Below are positions 43,697 to 52,910 of a DNA stretch of 64,000 nucleotides, in pieces. Location: contig JAICDB010000011.1 in assembly GCA_020063565.1 (NCBI GenBank), positions 62,001 through 126,000 of the forward strand, written 5' to 3'. Position numbers and translations under genes: made by a program. This DNA is from Clostridiales bacterium. GTDB taxonomy: Bacteria > Bacillota > DSM-16504 > Desulfitibacterales > JAICDB01. The notes beneath the pieces are model-generated. The model was not told where the DNA came from, made no database searches, and worked only from the letters and a program-made list of their open reading frames with translations. Numbering within the stretch: the stretch's first letter is position 1; every line of letters begins with the position of its first letter.

Positions 43697-44095
43697 ATGA
43701 ATGAAAAGTTATTAAAGCAAATTTTGAATGAAATAAAGGATTTGAAACAGGGACAAGACAATTTAAACAATCAGTTCAATGATTTAAAGAGCCAGGTTAC
43801 TGATTTAGACAAGCGGGTTGTTAGTTTAACAAGCCAGGTCACTGACTTAAACAATCAGGTCACTGACTTAAACAATCGGGTCACTGACTTAAACAATCGG
43901 GTCACTGACTTAAAAAATCAGGTTACTGAAAACACTAAGATGTTAAAAGTTCTTCTACATAGAACGGAAGAAAATTCGGCTGAGTTAAAGCGTTTATCTG
44001 ATACCCAGGTTCGACAGGAAAAAATTCTTGAAAAACTTTCAATAAGGTCTATTGAACAGGAGTCTTATCTTGATGATTTGCGTAAAAAGGCTTAG
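43697..44095 (+). CDS. Coiled-coil protein with tandem heptad repeats (family member 2)
   Basis: 132 residues; the ATG at 43697 follows GAAAGGAG. Six 21-bp units (43796-43921) encode heptads of the VTDLNNR type. The end, RQEKILEKLSIRSIEQESYL, is nearly the same as in the protein at 18087 (RQERILERLSIRSIEHE), although the heptad arrays share no sequence. A family with a conserved C-terminal cap and a free-running coiled coil is implied. There is no signal peptide and function is unknown. Confidence 0.78.
   Translation: MNEKLLKQILNEIKDLKQGQDNLNNQFNDLKSQVTDLDKRVVSLTSQVTDLNNQVTDLNNRVTDLNNRVTDLKNQVTENTKMLKVLLHRTEENSAELKRLSDTQVRQEKILEKLSIRSIEQESYLDDLRKKA
43796..43921 (+). repeat. Six tandem 21-bp units encoding heptads
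   Basis: The units begin at 43796, 43817, 43838, 43859, 43880 and 43901. The fourth and fifth are identical and the third differs from them by a single base. The period equals one heptad, as in the array at 18153. Confidence 0.85.
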
Positions 44096-44147
44096 GCCTA
44101 TTCTTGACTGAATATAGAAAAAGTCAAAAATAGACCTTTTGTGATTT

Positions 44148-45836
44148 TCACTGTTTCCTTGCATCTAGATCTGTTTCCGCCGCTCTTTCCTCGATCATAT
44201 AAGGTTGAACTTGAATATTCTCATCTGAGTAGAGGTGTTGATAGTATTGTTTTAACATTCTTGTTGAGGAATATTGTTTGCGGGACATGGTAATGCTGGC
44301 CTGCATCATTTCCAGCCATTTTTTCCTGTCTTCATAATATGTGGGTATAACTTCCTCCAAAAGTACTTCATAAAGTGCCTTAATATCCTGTTCGTCCTGG
44401 TGCATATCATCGAAACTCTTCAAATCTACTCTTTCATCTAAAAGCCAACCATTAATGCCGTGTTCAACACCTTCAGCCACCCAGCCATCAAGCACACTAA
44501 CGTTTAATACACCGTTCATTGCTGCTTTCATACCCGATGTACCGCTCGCTTCCAGCGGCCTGCGCGGGTTATTGAGCCAGACGTCACAGCCCTGAACTAA
44601 AAGTTCGGCAATTCCCATGTCATAATTTTCAAGGAAGACCACATTGTTCTTATATCTTTGAGCCATAGATACAACATGCTGAATTATATCCTTACCTATT
44701 TCATCCTTGGGATGTGCCTTTCCGGAGAAGACTAGCTGCATTTTACCCTCTTTCAGAATTGAGTCTATTAGTTCCGGATTTCTAAAAATAAGTCCGGTGC
44801 GCTTGTAGGCAGCCGCCCTGCGTGCAAATCCAATTACTAAATTATCCAGCTTTAAAGCGACACCGGTTTCCTTCTTGACATATTCAAGTAATTTTTTCTT
44901 TAACTTCATGTGGGGCTCCCAGAGGTCTGTATTGTTTTCATATGCTTCTCTAATCTCCGGATTTTGCCAGGTTTTATTATGTACACCGTTGGTTATTGCA
45001 ATGATAGGCGCTGCATTGTCAACATCTTTCCACATCTCCCTGGCAGTTTCGCCGTGAAGTTTTGAAACAGCATTAGCTTTATGTGACATCCTTAAGGCAG
45101 CTACTGTCATGTTAAAGGGGTCGCCGCCGATTTCACACATTTGCGCATAGGTAAGGCCGTTATATGCTTCCATATGCTGAAGTGTGCCGTGATCGTGTGA
45201 CTCGTTACCTGCTTCTACAGGTGTGTGGGTAGTGAATACAACATCATTTTTAATAGCTTTCCAGGCATCATGGAAGGATAAGCCTTCATTTTGCATTTTT
45301 TCTCTGATTAATTCAAGACCGGCAAAAACAGCATGTCCTTCATTAAAATGGTACTTATCAACTTCTATGCCCATGGCCCGTAAAGCCCTTACTCCACCTA
45401 TTCCAAGAATCATTTCTGAGGCTATTCGATCCTGTGCTTCGCCGCCATAGAGCCTATCTGTCATCCAGCCGTGTTTACCGCCCGGGAAATTTGTATCTAA
45501 AAGATAAAGGGGGGCATTATCGTATTTATCAACTAAGTACACTTTACAGGTCACATCTTCACCTCTAACACGAAGATTTACAGTTACTCCTGTATCCTTC
45601 ATAGAATCATAGCTTAAATTAGGATATACATCATAGGGACGGCCATTTTCTCCTATGTATTGTTCGGTGTAGTCCTGATGCCAGAGTATTCCTATACCTA
45701 TAACCGGGGCATTATTTTCTTTGGCAGTCTTTAACAAATCCCCTGCCAAAACTCCTAGCCCGCCGGAATAGATAGGTAATTCTTTATGAAGACCGTATTC
45801 CATGCAAAAATATGCTACTTTTGGTAACTTTTCCAT
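44148..45836 (-). CDS. glgP: Alpha-glucan phosphorylase (short form)
   Basis: 562 residues, typical of the shorter glycogen-phosphorylase group without the N-terminal regulatory region. YSGGLGVLAGDLL near the N-terminus, HFNEGHAVF, RRAAAYKR and the PLP lysine motif EASGTSGMKAAMNG are visible. It releases glucose-1-phosphate from glycogen or other alpha-glucans. No other glycogen gene is adjacent. It is transcribed away from the cobalamin operon. Confidence 0.93.
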   Translation of the reverse strand: MEKLPKVAYFCMEYGLHKELPIYSGGLGVLAGDLLKTAKENNAPVIGIGILWHQDYTEQYIGENGRPYDVYPNLSYDSMKDTGVTVNLRVRGEDVTCKVYLVDKYDNAPLYLLDTNFPGGKHGWMTDRLYGGEAQDRIASEMILGIGGVRALRAMGIEVDKYHFNEGHAVFAGLELIREKMQNEGLSFHDAWKAIKNDVVFTTHTPVEAGNESHDHGTLQHMEAYNGLTYAQMCEIGGDPFNMTVAALRMSHKANAVSKLHGETAREMWKDVDNAAPIIAITNGVHNKTWQNPEIREAYENNTDLWEPHMKLKKKLLEYVKKETGVALKLDNLVIGFARRAAAYKRTGLIFRNPELIDSILKEGKMQLVFSGKAHPKDEIGKDIIQHVVSMAQRYKNNVVFLENYDMGIAELLVQGCDVWLNNPRRPLEASGTSGMKAAMNGVLNVSVLDGWVAEGVEHGINGWLLDERVDLKSFDDMHQDEQDIKALYEVLLEEVIPTYYEDRKKWLEMMQASITMSRKQYSSTRMLKQYYQHLYSDENIQVQPYMIEERAAETDLDARKQ

Positions 45837-46039
45837 TGTGTAATCCCTGCTTAAGACAGGGTTTCACCTCCTGCACAAGTTTCTTCAATTATTTCTTATT
45901 GTTTATTACTTACAAGAATATTATTCTTTTAACAAAATTTTTATTATAAATAAAGGAATTTATCCCTGGTCGGTAGAATCCTTAAATTAAGAAATTTGAA
46001 ATTTTGTTATTGACCTGACACAAAATTGAATAAAAGGAT

Positions 46040-46208
46040 AAGTTAGGTGCCTCGCATGAGGTTAAAAGGGAATCGGGTAACAAGCCCGAGCGGTCCCGCC
46101 ACTGTAACTGGGGACGACCTTTACATTATGTCACTATTTCGGGTTGAGTGCCGGGATGGGAAGGCGTAAAGGAAGGAAGATCCAGGAGCCAGGAAACCTG
46201 CCTAACTT
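46040..46208 (+). promoter_or_regulatory. Cobalamin riboswitch (leader of the main cobalamin operon)
   Basis: P1 is AAGTTAGG (46040-46047) with CCTAACTT (46201-46208). The core includes AAAAGGGAATCGGGT, GCGGTCCCGCCACTGT and the B12 box GAGCCAGGAAACCTGC. Its peripheral arms and expression platform differ from those of the two leaders at 1541 and 4515, so it is an independent lineage. A strong terminator (46278-46311) follows. Confidence 0.93.
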
Positions 46209-46277
46209 GTATGCGTAGCAAGACTCCTTCGAGGAAAGGTAGGTCCGCGCGGTATTACAATACCACGAGTATACCTA

Positions 46278-46311
46278 AAACTTCTCGCCTCAGGAGGTGG
46301 GGAGTTTTTTC
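46278..46311 (+). terminator. Riboswitch terminator before cbiA
   Basis: 46278-46290 pairs with 46295-46307 over 13 positions including a few G-U pairs, followed by T6. Confidence 0.85.
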
Positions 46312-46397
46312 TACTTTAGGAACTTATGGTCAATAGTATTCTTCGAATAATTAGCAGTAGGTTATAGTAACACTGAAGAAAATATTGGAATGAATTT

Positions 46398-46528
46398 AGT
46401 CAAACCCGGTAAACCGTAGGAAAAAATTGGGGCGAGCGTCAGGAGGTCGCGAGCCGCGCGACTTAAGTCAGGACGACGAATTGCGCGGGAACCCCAATTT
46501 TTTCCGGAGGTGAACCGTTGGTTTGACT
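46398..46528 (+). repeat. 131-bp inverted-repeat element (MITE-like) upstream of cbiA
   Basis: The ends AGTCAAACC and GGTTTGACT are inverted. A second inner pair AAAAAATTGGGG (46421-46432) and CCCCAATTTTTT (46492-46503) is perfect. The spacer between the pairs is only partly complementary, giving imperfect termini of about 35 bp. The interior is GC-rich compared with its surroundings. It lies between the riboswitch terminator and cbiA, so it is part of the operon's 5' leader. No second copy is seen in the window. Confidence 0.6.
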
Positions 46529-46596
46529 TAATGAGTGGAACTACTTTCGGAAGTGTTACTGTGGCTACGATAAGCAACTCTCAGGAGGAGAAATAT

Positions 46597-47985
46597 ATGA
46601 ATATTCCACGTTTTGTTATTGCCGGAGCTCAGAGTGGGGTAGGCAAAACAACTCTGACTTTAGGACTATTAAAAGCACTTAAAGAAGCCGGCTTTCGTGT
46701 TCAACCCTTTAAAGTAGGGCCTGATTATATTGATCCGGGACTACACCGGGCTGCGTGTGAAACACCGTCCCACAATCTGGACAGCTGGATGGGTACCGAA
46801 AAAGTAGTTAAAGAGGTTTTTAGCACCTATACTCCGGGTAAAGACGTGGCAGTTATTGAGGGTGTAATGGGGCTTTTTGACGGTGCTAGAGGTGAAAAGG
46901 ATAGGGCAAGTACGGCCCATATAGCTAAAATTCTTAAGGCGCCTGTAATTCTTGTTGTAAATGCCAGGGGTATGGCCAGGAGCTGTGCCGCCCTTATAAA
47001 AGGTTATGCTGAATTTGATCCGCAACTTGACCTGGCAGGAGTTATATTTAACAATGTTGGAAGCGAAAATCATGCCAATTTTTTACGGGAAATTGTTGAA
47101 GATGAATTGGATATACCATGTATAGGTTTTTTGAAACGAAAGAATGAAATAACAATGCCGGAGCGTCATTTAGGTTTGCTCCCGGCGGTGGAAAATAAAA
47201 AGTTAAAGGAGCAGTTGGATTCTTTGGCAGAACTTATAAAGGAAGATATAGATTTGGATAAACTTCTGGCAGTTGCCAGAAAAGCCCCGTCTTTAAATGA
47301 CGTTACTTTCAGCAAAAGTTGTCCGGAAAAAAAGGTTCGCCTGGGAGTAGCCTGGGATGAAGCATTTAATTTTTACTATCACGACAGTATTACATATTTG
47401 CAGGAGTTGGGAGCTGAAATCCATTATTTCAGCCCTTTAAGGGACAAGGAACTTCCTGCTGTAGATGGCTTGTACTTTGGGGGAGGTTTTCCTGAAATCT
47501 TTCTGGAAGAACTGTCCTCCAATAGAGACATGCACTTAAATATAAGACAGGCTCATGAGAATGGAATGCCCATTTATGCTGAATGTGGCGGCTTTATGTA
47601 TCTCATGGAAAAGTTGCAGGATTTTGAAGGGAGAACCTTTTCGGGAGTAGGTATAATACCCGGAAGTGTCAGAATGACTAAAAAACTTGCCGCCCTCGGT
47701 TATGTTAAAGCTTCTCCAGTGGTCAATACACTTCTTGCAAGGCCCGGAGAAACTTTAAGGGGGCATGAATTCCACTGGTCCGAGATGGAAGGTATTCCTG
47801 AGGAAAATGCTGCTTATACGCTGGTAGGTGGTAAAGGCAAGGACGGGAGAAGGGAAGGTTACGCATGCGGTAATTTACTGGGTAGCTATGTGCACCTTCA
47901 CCTGCGTTCTAATCCCACTGCAGCCCGCGGCTTTATTAAAAGCTTAGGAAATTATGGTCAAGAAAAAGCTATGGATAATTGTTAA
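46597..47985 (+). CDS. cbiA: Cobyrinate a,c-diamide synthase
   Basis: 462 residues from the ATG at 46597 with AGGAGGAG upstream; earlier in-frame starts lie in the inverted-repeat element. The N-terminal P-loop GAQSGVGKTT and the C-terminal glutamine-amidotransferase domain with AECGGFMYL (nucleophile Cys) identify CbiA/CobB. It amidates the a and c side chains of cobyrinate using glutamine and ATP. It is the first gene of the operon. A 28-bp perfect palindrome lies between it and cbiD. Confidence 0.94.
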   Translation: MNIPRFVIAGAQSGVGKTTLTLGLLKALKEAGFRVQPFKVGPDYIDPGLHRAACETPSHNLDSWMGTEKVVKEVFSTYTPGKDVAVIEGVMGLFDGARGEKDRASTAHIAKILKAPVILVVNARGMARSCAALIKGYAEFDPQLDLAGVIFNNVGSENHANFLREIVEDELDIPCIGFLKRKNEITMPERHLGLLPAVENKKLKEQLDSLAELIKEDIDLDKLLAVARKAPSLNDVTFSKSCPEKKVRLGVAWDEAFNFYYHDSITYLQELGAEIHYFSPLRDKELPAVDGLYFGGGFPEIFLEELSSNRDMHLNIRQAHENGMPIYAECGGFMYLMEKLQDFEGRTFSGVGIIPGSVRMTKKLAALGYVKASPVVNTLLARPGETLRGHEFHWSEMEGIPEENAAYTLVGGKGKDGRREGYACGNLLGSYVHLHLRSNPTAARGFIKSLGNYGQEKAMDNC

Positions 47986-47990
47986 GGATA

Positions 47991-48018
47991 ACGGTTGTGC
48001 TTCTAGAAGCACAACCGT
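47991..48018. other. 28-nt perfect palindrome between cbiA and cbiD
   Basis: ACGGTTGTGCTTCT followed by its exact complement AGAAGCACAACCGT. No T-run follows, so it is not a standard terminator. It could be an mRNA-processing or stability hairpin, or partial attenuation inside the operon. Confidence 0.6.
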
Positions 48019-48090
48019 ATCCCCCGAAGGCATGAAATGCTTATGTTTTTCTTGCAAAGAATATGCTTAGAATTTAGGAGTGAATAGCTA

Positions 48091-49197
48091 ATGGATGCTC
48101 AAAATCCCAAATTGCGTTCCGGTTATACCACAGGAAGTTGTGCTGCAGCTGCTGCAAAGGCTGCTGCCACCAGTCTGATTAAAGGTGAAAAGGTTGACAC
48201 GGTGCAAATTACTTTACCTGGCGGTGAGGAAGTAACGTTTCAGGTAAGCTCTTTAAATGTAAATTGCCAAAAAGCTTCTGCAGGAATAGTAAAAGATGCG
48301 GGGGATGATCCTGATGTAACACACGGAACCACCATCTGGGCAGAAGTGGAACTTAAAGGTAATGAAATTCAGGTAAAGGGTGGAAAGGGAGTTGGCACCG
48401 TTACAAAGCCCGGACTTTCAGCGCCTGTAGGTGGACCAGCAATTAACCCCACTCCCCTGAAGATGATAAAGGATGAAGTTAAAAAGGTGTTACCACCTGG
48501 AAAAGGGGCTGAAGTTGTGATCAGTGTCCCTGAGGGTGAAAAACTGGCTAAGAAAACATTAAATCCTAAGCTGGGGATAGTGGGGGGGATTTCGATCCTA
48601 GGAACTACAGGAATAGTACGCCCCATGTCTGATGAGGCATATATAAATTCACTCATTCCCCAAATACATCAAACAGTAGCATTAGGCTATAATCACATAG
48701 TACTAACACCTGGCGGTATGGGCAATAAAATGGCTGAAAAGATGGGTGTAAACCGAGATTGTATAGCTCAAACCAGTAATTTTATAGGGATGATGCTGAC
48801 AGAATCTTTAAAAAGTGGCATAAAAGGCGCCGTTTTATTTGGTCACATTGGCAAACTAATTAAGGTTGCAGCCGGAATTTTTAACACCCACAGTAAAGTG
48901 GCAGATGCCCGCAAAGAAACTCTTGCGGCTTATACGGCTCTGGAAGGTGTTGCACCGGAGATAATTACGGGTATTATGGAGGCAAATACCGCCGAAGAGG
49001 GAGTAGAGATTTTAAAGAGAAATAAGCTGGAAAAGGTATTCTTTAGGATTGCTGAAGCAGTAAGTAAAAGAGCGGAGGAGCATTGTTCAGGGGAAATAAA
49101 AGTAGGTACAGTGCTCTATTCCCTAAAGGGTGAGATTCTGGGATATGACAATAGCGCTCTTGAAATAGGGGAGGTTGTAGGATGGAAACCACAATAG
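48091..49197 (+). CDS. cbiD: Cobalt-precorrin-5B C1-methyltransferase
   Basis: 368 residues; AGGAGTG precedes the ATG. The N-terminal RSGYTTGSCAAAAAKAA motif is the hallmark of CbiD. It methylates C1 in the anaerobic pathway after CbiG opens the lactone. The start of cbiE overlaps its end by 16 bases. Confidence 0.95.
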   Translation: MDAQNPKLRSGYTTGSCAAAAAKAAATSLIKGEKVDTVQITLPGGEEVTFQVSSLNVNCQKASAGIVKDAGDDPDVTHGTTIWAEVELKGNEIQVKGGKGVGTVTKPGLSAPVGGPAINPTPLKMIKDEVKKVLPPGKGAEVVISVPEGEKLAKKTLNPKLGIVGGISILGTTGIVRPMSDEAYINSLIPQIHQTVALGYNHIVLTPGGMGNKMAEKMGVNRDCIAQTSNFIGMMLTESLKSGIKGAVLFGHIGKLIKVAAGIFNTHSKVADARKETLAAYTALEGVAPEIITGIMEANTAEEGVEILKRNKLEKVFFRIAEAVSKRAEEHCSGEIKVGTVLYSLKGEILGYDNSALEIGEVVGWKPQ

Positions 49198-49814
49198 CAG
49201 TCATAGGTACCGGACCCGGACACAAGGATTATATTACAGGAGCTGCCCTGAAAAGATTGCAGGAAGCACAAGTTGTAGTAGGGGGAAAAAGGTTGCTTGA
49301 GGAGTTTGCACTTCCCCATCAGGAGCAGTACCCCATAACTAAAGACCTGAAGGGAGTACTGCAGTACATAAAGGAGCAGAGCAAAACAAAAAGTGTTGCA
49401 GTTTTAGTTTCCGGTGATACCGGTATTTACAGTTTTTCAAGCTATCTAACCAAAAACATTCCTCCTGAAAGATTGGAGTTTTACCCCGGTATAAGCTCGC
49501 TGCAGCTGATGTTTGCACGCCTTAAAATGAGCTGGCAGGATGCATGTTTTCTGAGCTTTCATGGAGGGCCTCCCGGCGGAGTGGAAAAAGTTATTTTAGG
49601 TGGAAAAACAGTTGGACTTCTCACTGATAACCACTATACTCCGCAAAAGATTGCAGAATATCTCATCGAAAGGCAGGTGCCGGAAAGTCTGAAAGTGGCA
49701 GTGGGGAGAAACCTTTCTTACGAGGATGAGAGGATATTTAGAGGTACCCTGGGAGAGTTAAGAAACTCCCAGGAAGATTTTAGAAACAGTGTGGTGGTAA
49801 TCTATCATGGGTAA
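49182..49814 (+). CDS. cbiE: Cobalt-precorrin-7 C5-methyltransferase
   Basis: 210 residues of the tetrapyrrole methylase fold: VIGTGPGH at the N-terminus and VSGDTGIYSF in the SAM pocket. In CobL-type proteins CbiE is fused to CbiT; here it is separate and overlaps cbiT by eight bases. It methylates C5. Confidence 0.93.
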   Translation: METTIAVIGTGPGHKDYITGAALKRLQEAQVVVGGKRLLEEFALPHQEQYPITKDLKGVLQYIKEQSKTKSVAVLVSGDTGIYSFSSYLTKNIPPERLEFYPGISSLQLMFARLKMSWQDACFLSFHGGPPGGVEKVILGGKTVGLLTDNHYTPQKIAEYLIERQVPESLKVAVGRNLSYEDERIFRGTLGELRNSQEDFRNSVVVIYHG

Positions 49815-50403
49815 ATGGCAATTTTCAACCCCCGGTATACCTGATGAACATTTTGTCCGCCTTCCAGGTGTACCTATGACAAAGGAAGAGGTACGGGCAA
49901 TAACAATATCTAAACTGCAGCTTTTTCCCAGAGCTTGTGTTTACGATATTGGAGCGGGCAGTGGTTCTGTTGCTGTTGAATGTGCAATTTTGTGCCAGGG
50001 TGGAAAGGTTTTTGCAGTTGAAAGAGAGGAAAAAGCTTTAGAAGCTATTCGGAAGAACATCGCTCATTTTGAGCTTCACAATATAGAATCTATCCCTGGC
50101 GTGGCACCTCAAGCTATGGAAGAGCTTCCTCCTGCCCATCGCATTTTTATCGGGGGAAGCGGTGGAAATTTGGAAGAGATTTTAGTAAAAGCTAAAGAAA
50201 AGTTACTGCCAGGTGGGCGTCTGGTGGTCAACAGCGTTACCCTGGACACTGGCCCGAAAGCTGTAGAATTTATGGAAAAAAACAGTTTTAGAAATATTGA
50301 TATAACAAGTGTAAGTATTGCAAAGGCAGCTGCCAGGGGCCAAGTCAAGCTCTGGCAGTCAAGAAACCCGGTACAGATAGTATCCGGCACAAAGGAGGAG
50401 TAA
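49807..50403 (+). CDS. cbiT: Cobalt-precorrin-6B C15-methyltransferase (decarboxylating)
   Basis: 198 residues of Rossmann-type methyltransferase. VYDIGAGSGSVAVECA is the SAM-binding motif I. It methylates C15 and removes the acetate carboxyl at C12. The ATG overlaps the end of cbiE. This is the partner half of CobL in other organisms. Confidence 0.94.
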   Translation: MGKWQFSTPGIPDEHFVRLPGVPMTKEEVRAITISKLQLFPRACVYDIGAGSGSVAVECAILCQGGKVFAVEREEKALEAIRKNIAHFELHNIESIPGVAPQAMEELPPAHRIFIGGSGGNLEEILVKAKEKLLPGGRLVVNSVTLDTGPKAVEFMEKNSFRNIDITSVSIAKAAARGQVKLWQSRNPVQIVSGTKEE

Positions 50404-50405
50404 AT

Positions 50406-51125
50406 GTGGCAGGAAAATTTTACGGAATCGGTGTAGGCCCGGGAGACCCTGAACTTTTAACCCTCAAGGCCTGCCGTGTTTTAAAGGATGTGGATGTTCT
50501 GGCAATCCCCAAATCCCGGCGAGAAAGACGCAGTATTGCCCTTGAAATAGTGGCACAGGCAGTAGAAAAAGAATGGCAAATAAAAGAGTTGCTGCTCCCA
50601 ATGACACAGGAGCTGGCTGAACTGAAAAAGCACTGGAAAATGGCTTCGCAAGAGATTCTAGAGTTGCTTAATGATGGTAAGGATGTGGCTTTTGTTACAT
50701 TAGGGGATCCCACAATTTACAGTACCTTTACCTATCTTATGAAAGGAGTTAAAGAACTTGCGCCGGATGTAAAGGTAGAAATAGTTCCCGGGATTAGCGC
50801 CATAAATGCCATGTCTGCCTGGGTTCAAAAACCCCTTAGTGAAGGTGATGAAAATCTTGCAGTAATTCCTGCAATTCGCTCCGGGGATGAAATCAAGCTC
50901 CTTCTGGAAAGATTTGACAACCTGGTCCTCATGAAAGCAGGCAAACAGTTTAAGAAGGTATATGAAGTTCTTAAGGAAACAGGCCTGGATAAAAAGGCGA
51001 CTTTTATCAGTCGCTGTGGTTTTTCAGATGGTTTTTATACTGAAAATCTGGAAGAGCTAGAAGATAAAAATTTAGATTATTTATCTTCCATACTGATCAA
51101 AAAAAATAGTGGGGGTGAGGAATAA
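50406..51125 (+). CDS. cbiL: Cobalt-factor-II C20-methyltransferase
   Basis: 239 residues from a GTG. FYGIGVGPGDPELLT and TLGDPTIYST are tetrapyrrole methylase motifs typical of CbiL/CobI. It adds the C20 methyl group at the start of the corrin branch. The stop overlaps the start of cbiF by one base. Confidence 0.94.
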   Translation: MAGKFYGIGVGPGDPELLTLKACRVLKDVDVLAIPKSRRERRSIALEIVAQAVEKEWQIKELLLPMTQELAELKKHWKMASQEILELLNDGKDVAFVTLGDPTIYSTFTYLMKGVKELAPDVKVEIVPGISAINAMSAWVQKPLSEGDENLAVIPAIRSGDEIKLLLERFDNLVLMKAGKQFKKVYEVLKETGLDKKATFISRCGFSDGFYTENLEELEDKNLDYLSSILIKKNSGGEE

Positions 51126-51871
51126 TGATATATTTTGTAGGAGCAGGATCGGGGGATCCGGAACTCATTACCTTGAAAGGATACAAGCTGCTTCAGGAAG
51201 CAGACCTGGTAGTTTATGCGGGCTCCCTCGTAAATCCCGATGTTTTGCAGTATGTCAAGGAGGGTGCCAGAGTAGTTGACAGTGCCTCTCTTAATCTTGA
51301 TGAAATAATTGCAGAAATGGTAAGTGCCCACCGGGAAGGTAAAAAAGTTGTAAGACTTCATACAGGTGATCCGAGCCTTTATGGTGCTATTGGTGAACAG
51401 ATGATAAGGCTGCGGGAGGAAGGAATAGAGTTTAAGATAGTTCCCGGAGTAAGTTCCTTTTTGGCAGCTGCTGCAGCACTAAAAAGGGAATATACCGTTC
51501 CTGATGGTACCCAGACAGTAATACTCACCAGGCTGGAGGGGAGGACCCCCGTGCCTGAAACAGAGAAACTCCGCGATCTGGCAAAGCACAGGGCTTCCAT
51601 GGCCATCTTCCTGTCAGTGAGTATGATAGACCGTGTTGTGGATGAGTTGAAAAGCAGTTATCCTGCCGATACACCTGCTGCAGTTGTGGAGAAGGCTTCC
51701 TGGCCTGAGGAAAGGACCATTATAGGGACTCTGGAAACCCTTGCAGATTTAGTACAAGAAGCAGGAATTAAAAAGACGGCACTTATTCTTGTGGGAGATT
51801 TTCTAACTGCCAGCGGCAAATCAAAACTGTATGATAGGAAGTTTTCCCATGGCTACCGCAAGGGAGAATAA
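51125..51871 (+). CDS. cbiF: Cobalt-precorrin-4 C11-methyltransferase
   Basis: 248 residues. FVGAGSGDPELITLKG and LHTGDPSLYGAIGEQ are CbiF/CobM signatures, and PGVSSFLAAAA follows. It methylates C11. It overlaps the following cbiG by 23 bases. Confidence 0.95.
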   Translation: MIYFVGAGSGDPELITLKGYKLLQEADLVVYAGSLVNPDVLQYVKEGARVVDSASLNLDEIIAEMVSAHREGKKVVRLHTGDPSLYGAIGEQMIRLREEGIEFKIVPGVSSFLAAAAALKREYTVPDGTQTVILTRLEGRTPVPETEKLRDLAKHRASMAIFLSVSMIDRVVDELKSSYPADTPAAVVEKASWPEERTIIGTLETLADLVQEAGIKKTALILVGDFLTASGKSKLYDRKFSHGYRKGE

Positions 51872-52910
51872 GCTAGCCATACTTGCTCTAACAAAGGGAG
51901 GGGCGGCACTGGGAAAAAGGCTGAAAAAAAGTTTTCCCCATTCCCATCTCTACCTGCCGGAACGTCTAAAGGATGAAGAGAGTGAAGAAAGTTTTTACTT
52001 TACAAACTGGAAGGACACAGTAAAAAAAATCTTTGAGATCTATCAAGGTATAATTTTCATCATGGCCACAGGAATTGTTGTTAGGGCAATTGCTCCCCAT
52101 TTAAAGGATAAAAAAGAAGATCCGGCAGTTGTTGTAGTTGATGAAAGGGGAAGGTTCCCCATAAGTTTACTTTCCGGCCATGTTGGCGGCGCTAATGAAT
52201 TATGTATAGAAGTGGCAAATTTTTTAGAAGTGGAGCCTGTAATTACCACTGCAACTGATGTTAATGAAAAACCGGCAGTTGACATGCTGGCAAAAAAATT
52301 AAACTGCAAGGCAGTCCCTCCTGAAAAAGTTAAGCTCTTTAACAGGCTTTTAGCCGAAGGGGAAGCTGTGGAACTTTATACAATGTGGCCGGAAGCTTTT
52401 GCCGGTGAAGGATTTGTCTTGCGATCATGGGAAGAGCTGGGGCAGAAGCTAAATACACGGGGTGCGGTAATCATTACAAATAGAAAGATTACTCCCCCTT
52501 CAGGCGAGCATATTTTTCTATATCCCCGCAACCTTGTGGTGGGGGTGGGCTGCCGCCGCGATGTCCCTGAGGAAGATATAATGGCTGCAATTAGTATAGT
52601 TTTTGATGAATACCAGTTGAATATGGAGTCAATTAAATTACTTGCCTCCATAGATTTAAAGGCTAAGGAAAGAGGTATAATTTCAGTTGCACAAAAATTA
52701 GGTATACCATTTAAAACTATACCAATCGAAAAAATTTCAAGACTGGAAGGAACCTTCCAGGAATCTCATTTTGTAAAAAAAATAACGGGAGTTGGTGGAG
52801 TATGCGAACCTGCTGCGAGGATTTTGAGCAGAGGGGGAAAGCTTGTTGTACCGAAGCAAAAAATAGGGAAAGTAACAGTTGCTGTAGCGGAGGAAAAGTT
52901 TATGTTGTAG
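51849..52910 (+). CDS. cbiG: Cobalt-precorrin-5A hydrolase
   Basis: 353 residues from the ATG at 51849 (AGGAAG upstream). The CbiG order is visible: an N-terminal domain (AILALTKGGAALGKRL), the central segment FPISLLSGHVGGANELC, and the C-terminal domain with VVGVGCRRD. It opens the delta-lactone and releases acetaldehyde, the step that distinguishes the anaerobic route. The last 109 bases overlap cbiH in another frame. Confidence 0.94.
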   Translation: MATARENKLAILALTKGGAALGKRLKKSFPHSHLYLPERLKDEESEESFYFTNWKDTVKKIFEIYQGIIFIMATGIVVRAIAPHLKDKKEDPAVVVVDERGRFPISLLSGHVGGANELCIEVANFLEVEPVITTATDVNEKPAVDMLAKKLNCKAVPPEKVKLFNRLLAEGEAVELYTMWPEAFAGEGFVLRSWEELGQKLNTRGAVIITNRKITPPSGEHIFLYPRNLVVGVGCRRDVPEEDIMAAISIVFDEYQLNMESIKLLASIDLKAKERGIISVAQKLGIPFKTIPIEKISRLEGTFQESHFVKKITGVGGVCEPAARILSRGGKLVVPKQKIGKVTVAVAEEKFML

